Below are positions 39,968 to 53,522 of a stretch of DNA of 64,000 bases, piece after piece; positions within the stretch are counted from its first letter, which is position 1, and each line of letters starts with the position of its first letter. The position numbers and the translations under genes were made by a program. The notes beneath the pieces were generated by a model, which made no database searches, was not told the origin of the DNA, and was given only the letters and a program-made list of their open reading frames with translations. This DNA is from Caprimulgus europaeus (lineage: Eukaryota; Chordata; Aves; Caprimulgiformes; Caprimulgidae). The stretch lies in NCBI GenBank assembly GCA_907165065.1, contig OU015523.1, forward strand, positions 27,760,202-27,824,201, read 5' to 3'.

Positions 39968-40775
39968 CTCCACTTGGATGCCACACAGAAGTATCTCGAC
40001 AGGCTGGAGAAATGTGCTGAAAAGAATGTCATTAAGTTCAACAAGGGGAACTGCCCAGTTACCTGGGGACAAACAACCCCACGCACCAGTAGTGCTGAGG
40101 GGGTGCCCAGCTGGAAATCAGCCTGGCAGAAAAGGCCCTGGGGCTCCTGGGTGGACACCAAGCTGAGCATGAGCCAGCAATGTGCCCTTGTAGCAAAGAA
40201 GGTGAATGGTGTCCTGGGCTGCATGAGGAGGAGTGTTGCCAACAGGCTGAGAGACGGTCCTTCCCCTCTGCTCAGTGCTGGTGAGGCCACACCTGGAGCA
40301 CTGTGTCCAGTTCTGAGCTCCCCAGTTCGAGAGAGACATGGACATCCTGGAGAGAGCCCAGAAAAGGGCCACAAAGATGATGAAGGGCCTGGAGCATCTC
40401 TCCCATGAGGAAAGGCTGGGAGAGCTGGGACTGTTCAGCCTGGAGAAGAGAAGGCTCTGGGAGATCTCATCAATGTATATAAATACCTGAAGGCAGGGTG
40501 CAAAGAGGATGCAGCCAGGCTCTTCTCAGTGGTGACCAGTGACAGGACCAGAGGCACAAACTGAAACACAGCAGGTTTCCTCTGAACATCAGGAGGCATT
40601 TTTTTACTGTGAGGGCAGCTGAGCACTGGCACAGGTTGCCCAGAGAGGTTGTGGAGCCTCCATCCCTGGAGATATTCCAAAGCCACCTGGGCAACTGGCT
40701 CTGGGTGGCCCTGCTTGAGCAGGGGAAATTGGACTAGATGCCCTCCAGAGGTACCTTCCAACCTCAACCCTTTAA
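39968..40775 (+). mobile_element. CR1 LINE 3' fragment, plus orientation
   Basis: The plus strand carries degraded CR1 ORF2 C-terminal sequence ([35 protein letters not shown]) and then the 3' region (cttctcagtggtgaccagtg, ttggactagatgcc). Frameshifts are frequent. It is truncated at the 5' end and lacks the short tail repeats. It lies in TMEM50B intron 1, antisense to the gene. Confidence 0.88.
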
Positions 40776-42227
40776 GAAATAGCCTGTTAAATTCTTGCAT
40801 GACTTAATTAAAGAAATCTTCTTACTGCTACAAAAATGCTCTATTTAAAAAGGCTGAAACTAAATTAAAAAAAATAATTCCCTTCTCTGATTTAAAGGGG
40901 ATATATGGTTTGTTTTGACAGCTAATATAATTAAGCCAACTTCCAATCCAAAAACTTAGTAAATCTTTAGTAAAACACTTTCAACTTTGCAAAGTCAGTA
41001 ATGATAAACATTATGGATACCACACATTGCACAAAAACCTGTCTTAATTATTACGTGTTTTTTAAACATTAGATGACAAACCAGAGGCATTTTGCTCACT
41101 TCAGAAATCCGACACACAAATCTCTCTCAATAATTAATTGTATTGGATATCAAATGGATTTTTCACAACTGCATTAGTGACAAGTGAGTAAAGCTAGGGA
41201 GACTAGAAAAAAAGTTTTGTGTTTTTTTATACCTTCTAAGATACAGGTCAACCTTCTGCCAAAGCGCATTATTTTAGCATAAATTGGAATTTTGGTGCTT
41301 GATACCGGCTCACAGACCTGCACTTTGCTTTAACCTTCTCTCTGTACTCAAGAGAAACATCCTATATAACGTGAATAGGTGAGATAAACACTATCTGCTG
41401 GTGGCCTTCCTACAACAAAGACTAGTAACTGACAACACAGTTCTGTTTCACTGGAATAAGATGACAAACAAGCTGCACGGAATTTGCAACAGATCACAGA
41501 GAAGAAGTCAAGAGTTATTTCTACATGTGTCTAATGCTAGAAAGTAGCTTTGGTATCACAAAGAAAGCTTAATGCTAGAGCAGGCATGCAAAAATACGAC
41601 CAGCAGTAAAAGGAAACAGAGGTGCTAATGCCCCTGCCTGTGTTCTAATGGGATCTAAACATTAACTGATGCCTCTCTGCAAAGCAAAGCAGTCTTTCAT
41701 ATAGTTATTTCGAGAGAGCCCCACTTAATTTAACAATAAAAAGAATTAAACATTTCTCTCACTACTGACACAGCTCCATATAGGTACAGACCTTACAAAT
41801 ACAGAACTACAAAGCAGTGATACACCATTTCACCCAGTGTCACTGAACATGCCTACGTTCTGTGACCAATGTGTGGTTATTCCTGTCTTTGTGAGGGCAC
41901 AATGCCATCCATCTCTGATGAAATGCACACCTGACTGAGGACACCCATGTGTGTAGAGGGCACAACAAAGAAGGATGGTGGGATTCTCAGAGAAAAGGAC
42001 AGCAGGAAGCAGACTTCAGGATGCCAGAACAATTCATCCAGCCTGAAGTCCAAACAGCTACTTTCCTGTGCTCTCATTTAAAAGGGAAGGGGACTTAGTG
42101 GAAGGACCAACAGCACAGAGCCAGCCCAAATGCAGCAGGTTGGCCGCTCTCTCATGAGCTGTTCAATGAACAGCCAGCTATTATACAGTATTGGTTTTAA
42201 TATGTTAGAGGAAAGGGGTACAGTGAT

Positions 42228-43042
42228 ACCCTAGAGGGAAGGGATGTCATCCAAAGGAACTCTGACAGGCTTGAGGAGTGGGCCTATGCCAATCTCATGA
42301 TGTTCAACAAGGCCAAGCACAAGGTCCTGCACCTGGGCTGGGGCAATCTTCAACACCAGTGCAGACTGGGGGAGGGATGGGATGAGAGCTGCCCTGTGGG
42401 AAACAGGACATGAGTCAGCACTGCACATTTGCAGCCTGGAAAGCCAATGGTATCCTGGGCTGCATCAAAAGAGGCAGCTGCAGGGAGGTGAACTGCTCTG
42501 CTCCACTCTCATGAGACCCCCACCCCTGGAGCACTGCATCCAGCTTTGGGGTCCCCAGTACAAGACAGACATGGACCCACTAGAATGAGTCCAGAGGAGG
42601 GCCACAAAAATGATTAGAGGGATGGAGCACCTCTCCTATGAAGAAAGGCTGAGAGAGCTGGAGTTGGTCAGCCTAGAGAAGAAAAGGCTCTGGGAAGACC
42701 TTATTGTGGCCCTTCACTATTTAAAAGAGGCTTGTAAGAAAGACAGGAGAGATACTTTTTATCAGGGCCTATAGTAACAGGACAAGGGGCAATGGTTTTA
42801 AGCTGAAAGAGGGTAAATTTAGACTAGATATTAGGAATTCTTTATGGTGAGGGTGGGGAGACACTGGAACAAGTTACTCAGAGAAGATATGGTGTACCAC
42901 CATTGGAAGTGTTCGAAGTCAGGCCAGACAATGGCTTTGAGCAACCTGATCTAGTGAAAGATGTTGCTGTCCATGGCAGGGGGACTGGACTAGATGACCT
43001 TTGAAGGTTCCTTGCAACCCAAACCATTCTGTGATTCCATGT
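42228..43042 (+). mobile_element. CR1 LINE 3' fragment with tail, plus orientation
   Basis: CR1 ORF2 end and 3' UTR (gcctagagaagaaaaggctc, ggactggactagatgacc) finishing in the typical short direct repeats attctgtg and attccatg at about 43027-43041. It is 5'-truncated and frame-broken. It is a second copy in the same intron and orientation as the 40-kb fragment, but a separate insertion because its 3' UTR differs. Confidence 0.88.
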
Positions 43043-44399
43043 TAATGTTCCATGCATATGCAGTTCTCAACACCCCTAGCAAAGAAGGAAGAAAATAAAA
43101 AGCTGTATTTCAACTGTGAAAGACCAGTGACACTGTGAAGCTGAGTCTCCATCAAGACCTCAAGACCTAGACTAAGGTTTATCCTCATATGGGTTAATGT
43201 GGACACAAACATAGGTTTCAGCCCAAACACGTCCTACCACACAGACAGAAAACTGATAAGGACAGATGTTTTCAGATTACTTTCTTACCTGAACAGAAGT
43301 ACTAACCTCACTCTCTTGGTTTAAACTTTTACACCCACGTATGTCGCAGCCAGGAAACAGGTAAAACCCCTTGCATTAGCTGTCCTTCAATGCCCTTCCT
43401 CCAATTTGTCTCCTCCCCTTTTCCAAGGGCAGACAGGCTCTCCCACTGTTCTCAGGAAACATTTCTCACTCAGTTCCAGTAAACAGAAACACAAGAACAC
43501 TCACAAGAACAAACTGGTGACGGAGGAACTGACAGTTACACTCCCTGTAAAAATAATACTTGGGAGATGCTAGCACTCAGGTTAAAACAACTAGTGTATT
43601 ATTCAGGCACAGAGCTCAAAATTTTCAACTGAAAATCAGCTTTTCTCTTCCAAATTAACTGATTTCATTTGAACAAAATATTAAAGTAGTTGCAAGAAGA
43701 TACAAAAAAGCCTGCACAAAGAAAAGCTGCGCAAGGACCATGGAATACCAGCAGGCTGGCAAAGAACAGAACCTCCTATTTCCAAAGGAGATAGTAAAGG
43801 GTAGGAGGAAGAGAAGAAATTTAAAGTCAAGAAGAAAGTCCTATTTTCCTCAAAGAAGATAACACCTTCCACTAGCAATCCATCAGACTATGCTTTGAGC
43901 CACATGCTTTCTCCATACGCTATGGAAAGGTATTGGCAGAGCCACTATAAGGAGCTCATGTGAACATTTCTGTCAAGTCCACTGTAATTATTTAAAGGGG
44001 GGTCTGTAGACCACTCACTCATTTCAGTAACCACATGCAGTTTCACTTTCAGTTTCCCATACACCACAGCACAATGCTGCACTGTCCAGTTTTTAAGTAT
44101 TACAGTAAAACAGAAGAAGAGCAATGAACTTTTAAATGAACTTATACAAAAATAAGGCTGGGTGGCAAAATTATTAAACAAGCAACTGCCTGACACGAAT
44201 CTGTGTGACGCTCAGCCCCCGAGCAGGGTGCGGGCTGTCTCCAGCCTGCATTCTTCAAGAGTGCTGTTAAGAGTTCGAAGACTTGACAGAAGCAGAAAAA
44301 AGATCAATTCTGCAATTACCCGCGGGCCTATTTTTTGCTCATAAGAGCACGCTACGTGCATCGGTATTTATTTAATGGGCTCAAGCCATGACGGGGCAA

Positions 44400-45620
44400 T
44401 AGGAGGCGGAACCCCAAGCTGCAGTCAGGGTGCTGGCAGCAACCGTCACGCTGAGGGCAGCGTTACTTAGGGAAAAAACATTTAACAAGTAATTTTTTCA
44501 AACATTCCACCCACGGCCCGCAGGCGCGCAGCGCAGCACCACCGCTTCCCGTCCCGGGTGGGGACAACGCCGGTCTGGGACAGACCCGACTGCGGCCCTG
44601 CCGCGGGGAGGGACGGGCCCCGCTGCCCCCTGCACACCCCGGCCCGCCGGTTCCTACCGCTCAGGCCGCGCTACGGGAAAAGGTCGCGGCTCCGGCGGGA
44701 GGGGCGGCCGGACACCCCAAGGCCGAGGCGCGCGGAGCCCCGTCGCGCTGCCCCCTGCCAGCCCCGGGTCGGGACCGCCGGAGCCGCCTCAGGCCCCGCG
44801 CGCCGGTGGGTCCCTCGCGGCGCGGCGGAGGACGGCGGCACCGGGGCGCGCGAGGGCCGCTGGCCGGGAGAGACAAGCGGGCACGCGCTGCCGCCGAACA
44901 CGGGTGTCTCGCGCTACCCTCCCGCCAACGCCCCCGCGGCTGTCCCCGGCGCGCGCGCGCCCCCCTGCCCCGCCACTCCCCGCCCCCTGCAGCGCGGCGG
45001 GGAAACAACGGCCGCACGTACCCCCCGTCCTGCGCGAGACTCTTCCGCCTGCAGGGAGCGGGGGCGGGGGGCAGAGACCCGCGAGCGACGCGGCCGCCCG
45101 CCAATCGGAAGCTGGCGTCGCGCGTCACCGGAGGCTGGGTGAGGACAGGGCGCCACGATTGGCCGCCGCGGCAGCCCACGCCACCGACCGGCGGCAGGAG
45201 GGGCCAGCTCAGGCCCCGCCCCCTTCCTTTCCGGTTGGGGCAGGGCCTGGCTCAGCTCGCTCCGCCCCGCCCCGCCCGCCTCAGCGGAGCCGCCCCAGCG
45301 CCTGTGGGTCTGGGTGCCACAGCGCGCGCCCACGGTCACCGCTCAAACCGCCCACAGCGTCCCACCCGCCCGTACCGCCAGCCCAGCAGGGGCCAGGCGG
45401 GGAGGGAGGCGCCTCAGCACCCACTGCCGCCCCACCTCAGCCGTCCGCCTGCTTCAGTAAAAGTAAAGCGGGTCAATAGGCCGATCCCCGTGCCTCTTCC
45501 AGCTCCCCGGGAAGAACCATCCGCATTCTTTCTCTCGGACTTCACCCGTTTCCCAGCCAGCTTCAGCGCCGTCCAAGCGGTAACTGCACCACGGGTACGC
45601 CAGCCCCATTAGCAGCCTGC
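44400..45620 (-). promoter_or_regulatory. TMEM50B: CpG island, promoter of TMEM50B
   Basis: Very dense CpG and GC boxes with no TATA box. NF-Y type boxes occur in both orientations: ccaat at 45101-45105 and attgg at 45158-45162. A CRE-like gcgtcacc lies nearby at about 45121-45128. It is placed upstream of TMEM50B exon 2. A minus-strand donor gagcg|gtagga (44652-44657) could end the leader exon. Large open frames here result from GC richness and are not genes. Confidence 0.8.
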
Positions 45621-48600
45621 TGACCTGCACCTTCTTCCCCATCACAGTCCCACTGCCCGGACGCAGTGAGCGAGCAGGAGCTGGGGCTGAGCCAGCAGGG
45701 AGCCCTGCCCAGCACCCCTTGCCTCAAGATCTTTCCGTACCTGCCATGGCCAGGGAGAGACAAGAGGGTTTCTACACGTTTCAGCTGCACAACAGATGTG
45801 AGCAGATATCTGCTCACAACATGGTTTTGAACAGGTCCAAAACAGACCAAATGACCCCCAATTTCTGACTCTCGAACTCTCTTCACACATCCCATGCACA
45901 GGTTCCAGTTCTCTTTTTTTCTGGATTTCTGGCCCATTTCTTGCCAGAGCACTGGGAAGAGAGCCACACCAGCACCCGAGGTACCTTAAGAACAAACCAT
46001 CTTCTCCTAAAATACAGACTGTTGCCCAAAAAGATTTGATGTCAAGATTTTGAGATCTTAAAGCAAAATGCTACAGCTGAAATAAGTACTGAAGTTAGTA
46101 ACTGACCAGTCTTGAAAGTTCACACTCAGATGACACAAAAAAAGTACAGAGTCAGCCTGAAAAGTGAGAAGTAGAAATTTAAGAGTGGAACAGGATAAAC
46201 AAAAAAAGAGGAAGGCATTTCAAGAAGATTGCTCAAGAACAGTGAATAGGAATATGGAGCCCTAAGTAAGAAAAGAAGTGAGAAAGGCCTATAAAGATGC
46301 AATGGAACAGCAACAAAATATTCAGTTTCTCATTAAAAGACACTTAAGCTGTGACTCCATGAAATCCTACTCAGATTTATAAATTGGACCCAAACCTACT
46401 CTCATATCCCCTCCATTTTTCCTTCAGTTATATTTGCTCACTGTGTTCTACATGACTTGTTCTCCAGCCACAACATCCTTGGATAGGCCATTCCCCATTT
46501 CTGCATGGAAGTGTAATAAAATCTGTAGGACTTAGAAGATGGTTTCTCTACAACCTGCTTTCTACTTTACAGCAAATCAGCTCCACCAGGCCTGGAGCTA
46601 AGCCATAGTCTTTTGTTGAGGAAGCTCCTCCTTTCTCACTTATCTGGCCCAGAGAATATCCTACCCACCGCAGAGAGAATCAACAGGAACAGTAGTTTCT
46701 TACTGGTGATGCTCAGCACCAGACCATAATGAAAAGGTTTGTAACAAAACTCTTGCCTTGCTGTTCACTGACAAGGATCACTGCCATTTTTGACAGTAAT
46801 TCATACGTGCCTACTCTCCAACCTCAATTCCTATTAATGCATGTGCCACCATCTTCTCACCCTCATCTGGAAGTATGACATGCTGTTTGCCTTCCCCTCA
46901 TCTCCCCTCTCCTTTCCAGGCCCTTCCTGTCACCTCTCTGACCCCCGACACATGCACACACACCTTTCTGTTACTTAACAGCTGATCTCAGCTGTGGGAA
47001 GGTAAACTGGTTGCCACATCCAGGGAAACACAACTGGTAGAGAAACAACTTTGAAGGAGACACCACACAACCCCTTCTCCCCCATGGCAGCAATTTCTCC
47101 CATAAAGAATATTTACCACTTGTCTCTGTTCCCTACAGCATGCCCTGCTCTTGCTTCTTGTGACTTTTATTCCTTCTCCTCGGAGTCTTCTCCAGAACTC
47201 CATGTGCATCCTGAGAGCTGTTACTACTCTGAAACAGAAAGATACTCAGCAGGCCTCAACATTTACTGCGTAGGGAGAAACTCTTCAGTTCACAGGACAG
47301 CCTGGGACATTACTTCAGATAGCCTACAGCTGAATGTCCTTTCCTTTTATTGGAAAGCACTAGCATGTATAATTCTAGAGCTTGACAACAGTGCTTGAAA
47401 AAGCCATCAGATTGTTGGGCAAGAAACAGATTCCTCACCCTGAGAAAAACTGGTACCTCAATTAATATATCCTTTTGTCTTTGTATTAAGATGTCATTTA
47501 GATAAGCCTTTCAAGCCACAAGCCATACGGTAATTAGATCAACACATAGGGAGTTCTGGGAATAAGCAACATGTATTTTTATCTGGAATCACCAATGATT
47601 TAATCCTTTTGAGGTCAGTAATAAGGTAACAGTTATCAAATTAAAATTAAGTCTCGAGTCAAATAGAAAAATGACTTCTGAAGGCCATTCTCTCCTGTTT
47701 TTTTCTAATTCATATGCAGTACTTGGTATTACTTGTTCTAGAAGTACTGACTAAATACTGCTCTTAAGATTTTGTGAGCTCAGAGCAACAAAAAAAAAAA
47801 CAGATCAGCCTTGCAAAAATATACTCCTCCACACACCTGGGGAAAGTAAAAATTTAAATAATTTTTTCATCATCATTGCCATAATTGTTGTAGAAGTCGA
47901 TTTTTGTGCCTGGCAATTTTTCATGACAACAGTGTACGAGTGACTTAAAGTGCTGAGAGTGAGGTTACATCTACTCCATTTAAAACCAAGTAGTTTTAAA
48001 AGGAACATAAAAATCACTCAGCATGCTGACTCATCCATTATGACAACTTAAATATTTAAACTGCTGATACTTATCTTCATTGTGAGCCAAAGCTGGATTT
48101 ATTGCAATCTAGCTTCTATTTAATCTTGTGCAATGAATTCGATTTGCAATTAGCTCTTTTTAAATCCGTCACTGGATTAGTTTAAACAGCAATTCAGACC
48201 AAATTCCTGTGGATTATAAGAATCAAAATCTAATCTCTTAAGACTACTACGTCAAAGAATTTCCACAAAAATATGTTTAATTTGCAGTTTTCATTAAAAT
48301 CAAGAACACACAGATAAGTCATTGAAATAAACAGACATTCATAGACACAGCTGCTAAAATGAGGAAGGAGTTTATGAGGTCAAATTCTTCTGATATCACC
48401 TGCTCTAACACCACGATCTCAATGAATCACAGCCGTATGACAAAGGAAAGGACAGCAATTTGAACCCTTACCAAGTTCCCAGAAACAGAGAACTGCCATA
48501 TAACCTTATTTTCCTATCTGAGCATTTAGATTGGGGGCACTTACACAGCAGACCAATACCACGCACGCATTTTGTTCCCACTTCACCACTGTATCAGACT

Positions 48601-49936
48601 TAACTCCCATACCTGTGAGACACCCATTATTTCTTACCATTTTTGCGGACTTGGAGCACCACTGAAGGGTACATTCATTGCTGTCTGGCCCAACTGATCC
48701 ATGTGCTGCTAACATACCCCTGCCTCCTAACTGAATCTCAGCAAAAATGGAACTAAGAGCCCTGATCTAATCCTTTCAGCTAACACCAGGGCAGGGCACA
48801 GCACAAGCATCCCAGTGGCATGATGTACGGACAACAGACCAGTCTGCACATCATGCCATTCTTTTTACTGCTACCAACCTAATTCCTACAAAAAGGTATG
48901 TTAAAGGAAGCTGAGATTAGCCCTGTTTTCTAAAACATGAGAAACATCTGGCCATTATTACTTATTTGCCATATCACAAAGGCTTGAAGACCTATAGTGT
49001 TTACTGATACATAAATTATATTCATTTATATTACCAATTATATAATGCCTTCTGACAAATGATTCTTCAATTAATCCATTCTACCAACAAATATAAATAA
49101 TACTCTGCCTACACGTTAAGACCCCATCTAGATAAGCAAGAGCACAAAGACCAAAAGGAGCACGTGCAATGTTACCTGCCCAAAAGCAAACGCATTAACC
49201 CAGACTCTGCTGGTGCTGGGGCATCTGCCAAAGGATGATGGTTGCAATCATCATCTAGCTTTAATTTCTGAAACTCTGGAGACTGGAAAATCCCCCTCTG
49301 TGGCATACCCAGAGCCTGTGGGACACTCTCCCGCAGACTGGCAGGGCACAGCACAACTCCAGCACAGGTGGAGGCAGCGACAGTCAAGTAAGGAAGGGGG
49401 CCCACACAGATACTGATATATTCAGCAACACCTTTTCAAAGGCAAAGTCCCCCAGGAAAAATCAGATTGTGCGCAGAGCTGAGAGTTTACTAAAGATAAA
49501 TAAATCTTTGGCATCATGGAGACTTTCCACTCTCCAAGCCATTGCCCAGAGAGTGTAATAGTACAGCAATATTTCACAGTAAGTTCTTTGATGCCAATAT
49601 TATAAAATATTTAAAGGGTGAAATTACTTTTGAAAATTAATATTCCCTTCTCTTGCCTACAAAAAGCCCTGTGACCAGGGTACAGTTTTGGCCAGTCTTC
49701 CTTATTTGCTTGGATGCTTTCTGAGACCTCCTTGTGTGTTAAAAGCCAGATCCAAAAATGGACTTCTGCAGAATGTACAGTCCAAGTCCAGACACACAGA
49801 ACCCTCCCTTCATCGCTACTGAAGAGATGAATGTATTTAAAAAAAAATTGCATGAAACCTCTTAACAATTCATGACCTGTAAGCACTTAAATAAGAAAGG
49901 ATAAAGGTTGAACTAACTTAAAGTGAAGCATTAATT
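45621..49936. other. intergenic between TMEM50B and DNAJC28
   Basis: AT-rich, with no exon, RNA gene or recognisable interspersed repeat. Open frames of up to about 115 codons (for example 47051-47398) show no similarity I can name. Confidence 0.5.
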
Positions 49937-49986
49937 TTTATTTAATCAGAAGTAAAATGAGCTGCAAGATGATAACTGAATTTATT
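49937..49986 (-). promoter_or_regulatory. DNAJC28: polyadenylation signals of DNAJC28
   Basis: Two minus-strand AATAAA hexamers (plus-strand TTTATT at 49981-49986 and 49937-49942) lie about 200 and 245 nt past the DNAJC28 stop codon. Confidence 0.6.
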
Positions 49987-50183
49987 TGTTCCTTAACAGT
50001 ATTCACAAATAAATCAATTAATCACCTACAATTGCACATCAGACAACACAGTTCCTTCTAACTGGTGTAACAGTGGACAGCTGGTTTTTACATTTTCAGT
50101 GTATCTGAAATTTCTCTAGTGCGACAAGTTTCAGTAATAAAGTGCATTCAAAACCTTGACAAGACAGATGAATTAGTATTATC

Positions 50184-51302
50184 TTATTTCAGTGTAAGGT
50201 TTAACCACTTAACTAGAGAAGACTTCCACCCAAACCTTTTAACATTTTCCTCTTCGTTTTCCTTTGAGTCTGAATTAGAAGCCTCTCTGTTTTCCATCAA
50301 AGCTTCGTAAGTCTTTTGTGCTCGAACAATTTCTTTGTCTGCACTGAAGTGCACCATTTGTCTGCTGAGAATAGGAACAACTAAATTGAAGTTGTCAATT
50401 CTTTTGTTCAGTTTCCTGATATCTTCTGTAAATTGCTCACAAATACGATTCCACTGCTTTTGCTTATACGGTGTCATTGGCTCTCCAAGTTCGCTTCTAG
50501 ATGCCGCTATGCTCTTCCTCAACCGCTCGATAGTTTCCCGTATTTCTTTCTGCATCAGGATCCACTCTGGCTGGTATCCATTGTCTATCAGAATCCTGTT
50601 CAAGTTGTGAGTCATGGGGTCGATATGTGGACAGTCTGAAAACTTCTGCAATGGTTTTCCTTTGCCGCTGAGGTTGTCAAAGTCTCCTTTCGCCATCGAT
50701 TCCTGGATGAGGTCCTCAACCAACCGTTCAACTGCCTGAGTTATTTTCACCTTTTTGCTTTCCCTCACATCTTTGGCTTTCATTAGGTCAGTCACAGCAA
50801 ACTGGCTTTCAAGTCTCTGCTTCCGGTACTCCAGCACTTGTTCAGTAGCACGGTCTACTCGAAACTGCATGTATTGCTTTTCTCTCTGGCTCGGTGTTCC
50901 AAAACCAACACCTTCAAAACTCAAGTAGTGTCTATGCTGTGGTGCTTTTAATTTGAACTGGTCTTCCTCCTCTTCATTGTTCTCATTCGATTTCTTTTTG
51001 TTCGCCATATCACTGAGCACAACTCTGTATGCTTCTTCTACTTTCATAAACGCTTCGGAATCAGCTGTGGCAGAACCGCTGTCTGGATGGTATCTTTTGG
51101 CAAGATTTCGATACGAGTTTCTGATATCATCAAGGGAACAACCTTCCTCAACCTCAAGAATTTTGTAAGAGTCCTTGACATTGCTTTTAGGTTTGTAACC
51201 CGACAACATTCTGTTGCCACAAACATAGGGAAACGGCTTCAGATTTCTTGGAATCATCGCTTGACGTACCATTAAGTGATGCCCTATGTTGTTAGTCAGC
51301 AT
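50184..51302 (-). CDS. DNAJC28: DnaJ heat shock protein family (Hsp40) member C28, single coding exon
   Basis: J-domain co-chaperone; the family is thought to stimulate an Hsp70, but the specific client and partner of DNAJC28 are little known. The intact 372-codon frame (human 388 aa) has a J domain at about residues 46-97 with the essential HPD at 72-74 ([14 protein letters not shown]). An acidic linker (EEEED, 110-114) and the conserved block [20 protein letters not shown] (121-140) follow. A DUF1992 domain at about 187-255 holds [28 protein letters not shown] and [15 protein letters not shown] coiled region at about 255-340 contains KLNKRI and VPILSRQ. The basic N-terminus could be a mitochondrial targeting segment (inference). 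Met11 and Met16 are alternative starts. The coding region is uninterrupted, as in other vertebrates, and a minus-strand acceptor (tatag) lies at about 51356-51357, so the leader is spliced from the CpG island. Confidence 0.97.
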   Translation of the reverse strand: MLTNNIGHHLMVRQAMIPRNLKPFPYVCGNRMLSGYKPKSNVKDSYKILEVEEGCSLDDIRNSYRNLAKRYHPDSGSATADSEAFMKVEEAYRVVLSDMANKKKSNENNEEEEDQFKLKAPQHRHYLSFEGVGFGTPSQREKQYMQFRVDRATEQVLEYRKQRLESQFAVTDLMKAKDVRESKKVKITQAVERLVEDLIQESMAKGDFDNLSGKGKPLQKFSDCPHIDPMTHNLNRILIDNGYQPEWILMQKEIRETIERLRKSIAASRSELGEPMTPYKQKQWNRICEQFTEDIRKLNKRIDNFNLVVPILSRQMVHFSADKEIVRAQKTYEALMENREASNSDSKENEEENVKRFGWKSSLVKWLNLTLK

Positions 51303-51355
51303 GATACGAAGCCACTCTGTATTTCTTCAGATGCAGCTACATTATAAACGATGAC

Positions 51356-53119
51356 CTATAAACATATTTTATAAAAATTGTGTTAAATATGCTTTTTAAA
51401 AGAACCTATACGATTTAAGTCTTATATTTAACTTGTTATACTATTTAAATAAATCTCTGTAGAATTTCACAACAGTATACAATGTTCTTTTATTTTACAG
51501 ACTAATAATGAAATCTGCATTTCTTATTAACTACTATTGAAGTATAGTATTAAGATGTAAATGAAAATTAATTCACAATATAGTTTTCTCCTGGTATAGC
51601 AACAGTAGCATAGGTTTGTTTTGCACTGCAGAATTCTCAAAAGCTTTATTGCCTTTCTGCAAACTCAGTGCAATGTAAACTGGAAATACACTTTCTGTTG
51701 AACAGCAACTCTGCTGAAACAAATCCCTCCCTTTTCCTCTATACACCTGCATTCAACCACCAACTGAATTTTCAATTCACCTACGTCAACGCCTCAAGAT
51801 CTACTACGGGGTGCATTCTTGAAGGATTTTATTCAATACCCTTTTGGTATTTCACAATAATAACTGAAGTAGCATTCAGATTATAGATTCATTCAGACTA
51901 ACTCTTGTATCCCAGCAGGGATCTCTCATCCTGGTGGCCAGTCTCCTTCGTTCGTGCCAGGTAAGGTTATAAATCTGGAACTCGGAACAGATCAATAGCA
52001 GACAGTATCTTATTCTATCAGGAATATCAGTGCTTCTGAATGATTTTGGGACACAAAGGAACAGCTTTAGCAAATGACAATGTAAGTAAATCTTCACACA
52101 AAATCAAAAGGAGAAAAATATCATACACACTGCACACACTACACTTACACATCCACTAACTACTCTTCATTAGTGAAAATCCTAAGACAAATGCCACACA
52201 CATGATACTATGGAGTATCCTGTCAAAGATTCATCAGTCACTGCAAGATATCCTTTGCTGATTTCCTTTACAAACAACAACTAAAAGATTAAATCAAGGC
52301 TAAGTTTAAAGAATAAACGGTGTTTGTATGTTCTGCATACACCAAACTGCCCTGCTGCACTGGCCTGCCTGCAGAGACAGGAAAGATGCCCTTGGGACCG
52401 GCTGAAAGACTGGATCGATCCCAAATGTTTTCAGCTGACTTTGATCCAGGTAACATATTAAGTCATCAGACTGTTGTTATCATAATGGACCTTATTAACC
52501 TTTTTTTTTTTTCATTTATATGGATTAGTGATTTCTCTCCTTCTAACTGACTGACAAAGATAATTTACTTCCATATGGCTGTAAAAATCCACACAAACTA
52601 CTATTTGAGTGGAAAGATCAATGGATACACTCTTGAAATTCAACATGCTGATCGAAAGCAGACTTTCTCATCATTGTGCAGACTTGCTTTTGATGTATTT
52701 GTGCTTAAAACACTGTTCCAAACTGTATGGACAGCACTCACCCCACGGCACCGCAGGGGGGATTTTTATTCCCAAGCCGTTGGAATTCAGCTCCTCCCGC
52801 TGGGCTGGGTAAAGGGGGACAACAGCGAGGCCCCTCCCCGCAACACGGCCGAGGAGGGCTGCGGCACAGACCCTCCCGCGACTGCCCCCAACCGCAGCTC
52901 CGCGCGGGCTGTGGGGGCAAGGCCCGGCTCCCACCCCGGGAACGAGCCGGTGCCCCGAGGCGATGTGCCACGGCCGGGCTGAGGAAAGCAGCCACCGGCA
53001 TGCGAGGAGCCGGGCGCCCGGCACCCCTCCCCTCCCCAGGCTGTTCGGTCGGGCGGGGGAGGGCTCTCCGCAGCGCCACGCGCACTTTCCCGCCCCGCTG
53101 CCCTGCACCCCCGCCTCAC
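51356..53119. other. DNAJC28: DNAJC28 leader intron
   Basis: Lies between the acceptor just upstream of the DNAJC28 coding exon and a consensus minus-strand donor CAG|GTGAGG (plus-strand cctcac, 53114-53119) in the CpG island. No other gene is seen, and the T tract at about 52501-52512 is simple sequence. Confidence 0.55.
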
Positions 53120-53410
53120 CTGGTCCTCGCCGCCGCCCGCCCTTCCCCCTCCCACACAGCCCCGCTCGCCCGAGGGGGCGCGGCAAGTGCCAGCAATGGA
53201 GGACGAGGAGGAGGAGGAGGAAGGGCGGTTGCTTTTACCCTTCGCTCAAGGACATCTCCTCACGGCAAGACGGGCGGCCGACAGGGGGCGCATGTGTGCG
53301 CGGGAACCCCGGCCCCGCCCCGCCGCAGCCGCTCACCGGCGGAGGGAGCGCGAGCCCTTCCGCAGCCGCGCGCCCAGGCCTGCGCGGGACGCCGGCCACC
53401 GCTGCGGGGG

Positions 53411-53418
53411 CACGTGAC
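53411..53418. promoter_or_regulatory. E-box (CACGTGAC) in bidirectional promoter
   Basis: A palindromic CACGTG followed by AC, the class bound by USF/TFE/MYC-type bHLH proteins, lies within the CpG island between DNAJC28 and GART. Confidence 0.55.
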
Positions 53419-53426
53419 TAGGCGGT

Positions 53427-53452
53427 GCGCTGGCGGCTGGCGCTGGCGGCTG
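53427..53452. repeat. 13-bp perfect tandem duplication
   Basis: The unit gcgctggcggctg occurs twice head to tail, directly abutting the NRF1-like palindrome. Confidence 0.85.
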
Positions 53453-53462
53453 GCGCATGCGC
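53453..53462. promoter_or_regulatory. NRF1-type palindrome
   Basis: The GCGCATGCGC decamer is the consensus site of nuclear respiratory factor 1, common in bidirectional CpG promoters of metabolic and mitochondrial genes. Confidence 0.7.
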
Positions 53463-53522
53463 GGTCCGGGGGGAGGGCGGGTGAGGCTGGGAGGGGGTCG
53501 CGGCTGCTGTTTTTCCTGTTTT

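Larger units (their letters stand above)
38424..44657. other. TMEM50B: TMEM50B first intron
   Basis: A 6.2-kb intron whose only recognisable content is two CR1 fragments (about 39968-40775 and 42228-43042), a GGTT simple repeat near 38535-38551 and A-rich stretches. The 5' border uses a candidate donor gtagga (minus strand, 44652-44657) in the CpG island. Confidence 0.5.
52750..53520. promoter_or_regulatory. CpG island, probable bidirectional promoter of DNAJC28 and GART
   Basis: GC-rich, CpG-dense block between the divergent genes. Minus-strand donors CAG|GTGAGG (53114-53119) and ccg|gtgagc (53331-53336) suit DNAJC28 leader exons. The plus-strand candidate gcgg|gtgagg (53481) suits a GART leader exon. 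Between them lie an E-box cacgtg (53411-53416, in cacgtgac), a 13-bp tandem duplication and an NRF1-type palindrome. There is no TATA box. Start sites are inferred. Confidence 0.75.

Noticed and set aside
44558..45612. Long overlapping frames in the TMEM50B CpG island
   Set aside because: Stop-poor GC-rich sequence with low-complexity Arg/Pro/Ala translation and no domain.
52320..52550. Short plus-strand frame with a possible gtaaca donor
   Set aside because: No similarity and no matching acceptor in phase. It sits in the DNAJC28 leader intron.
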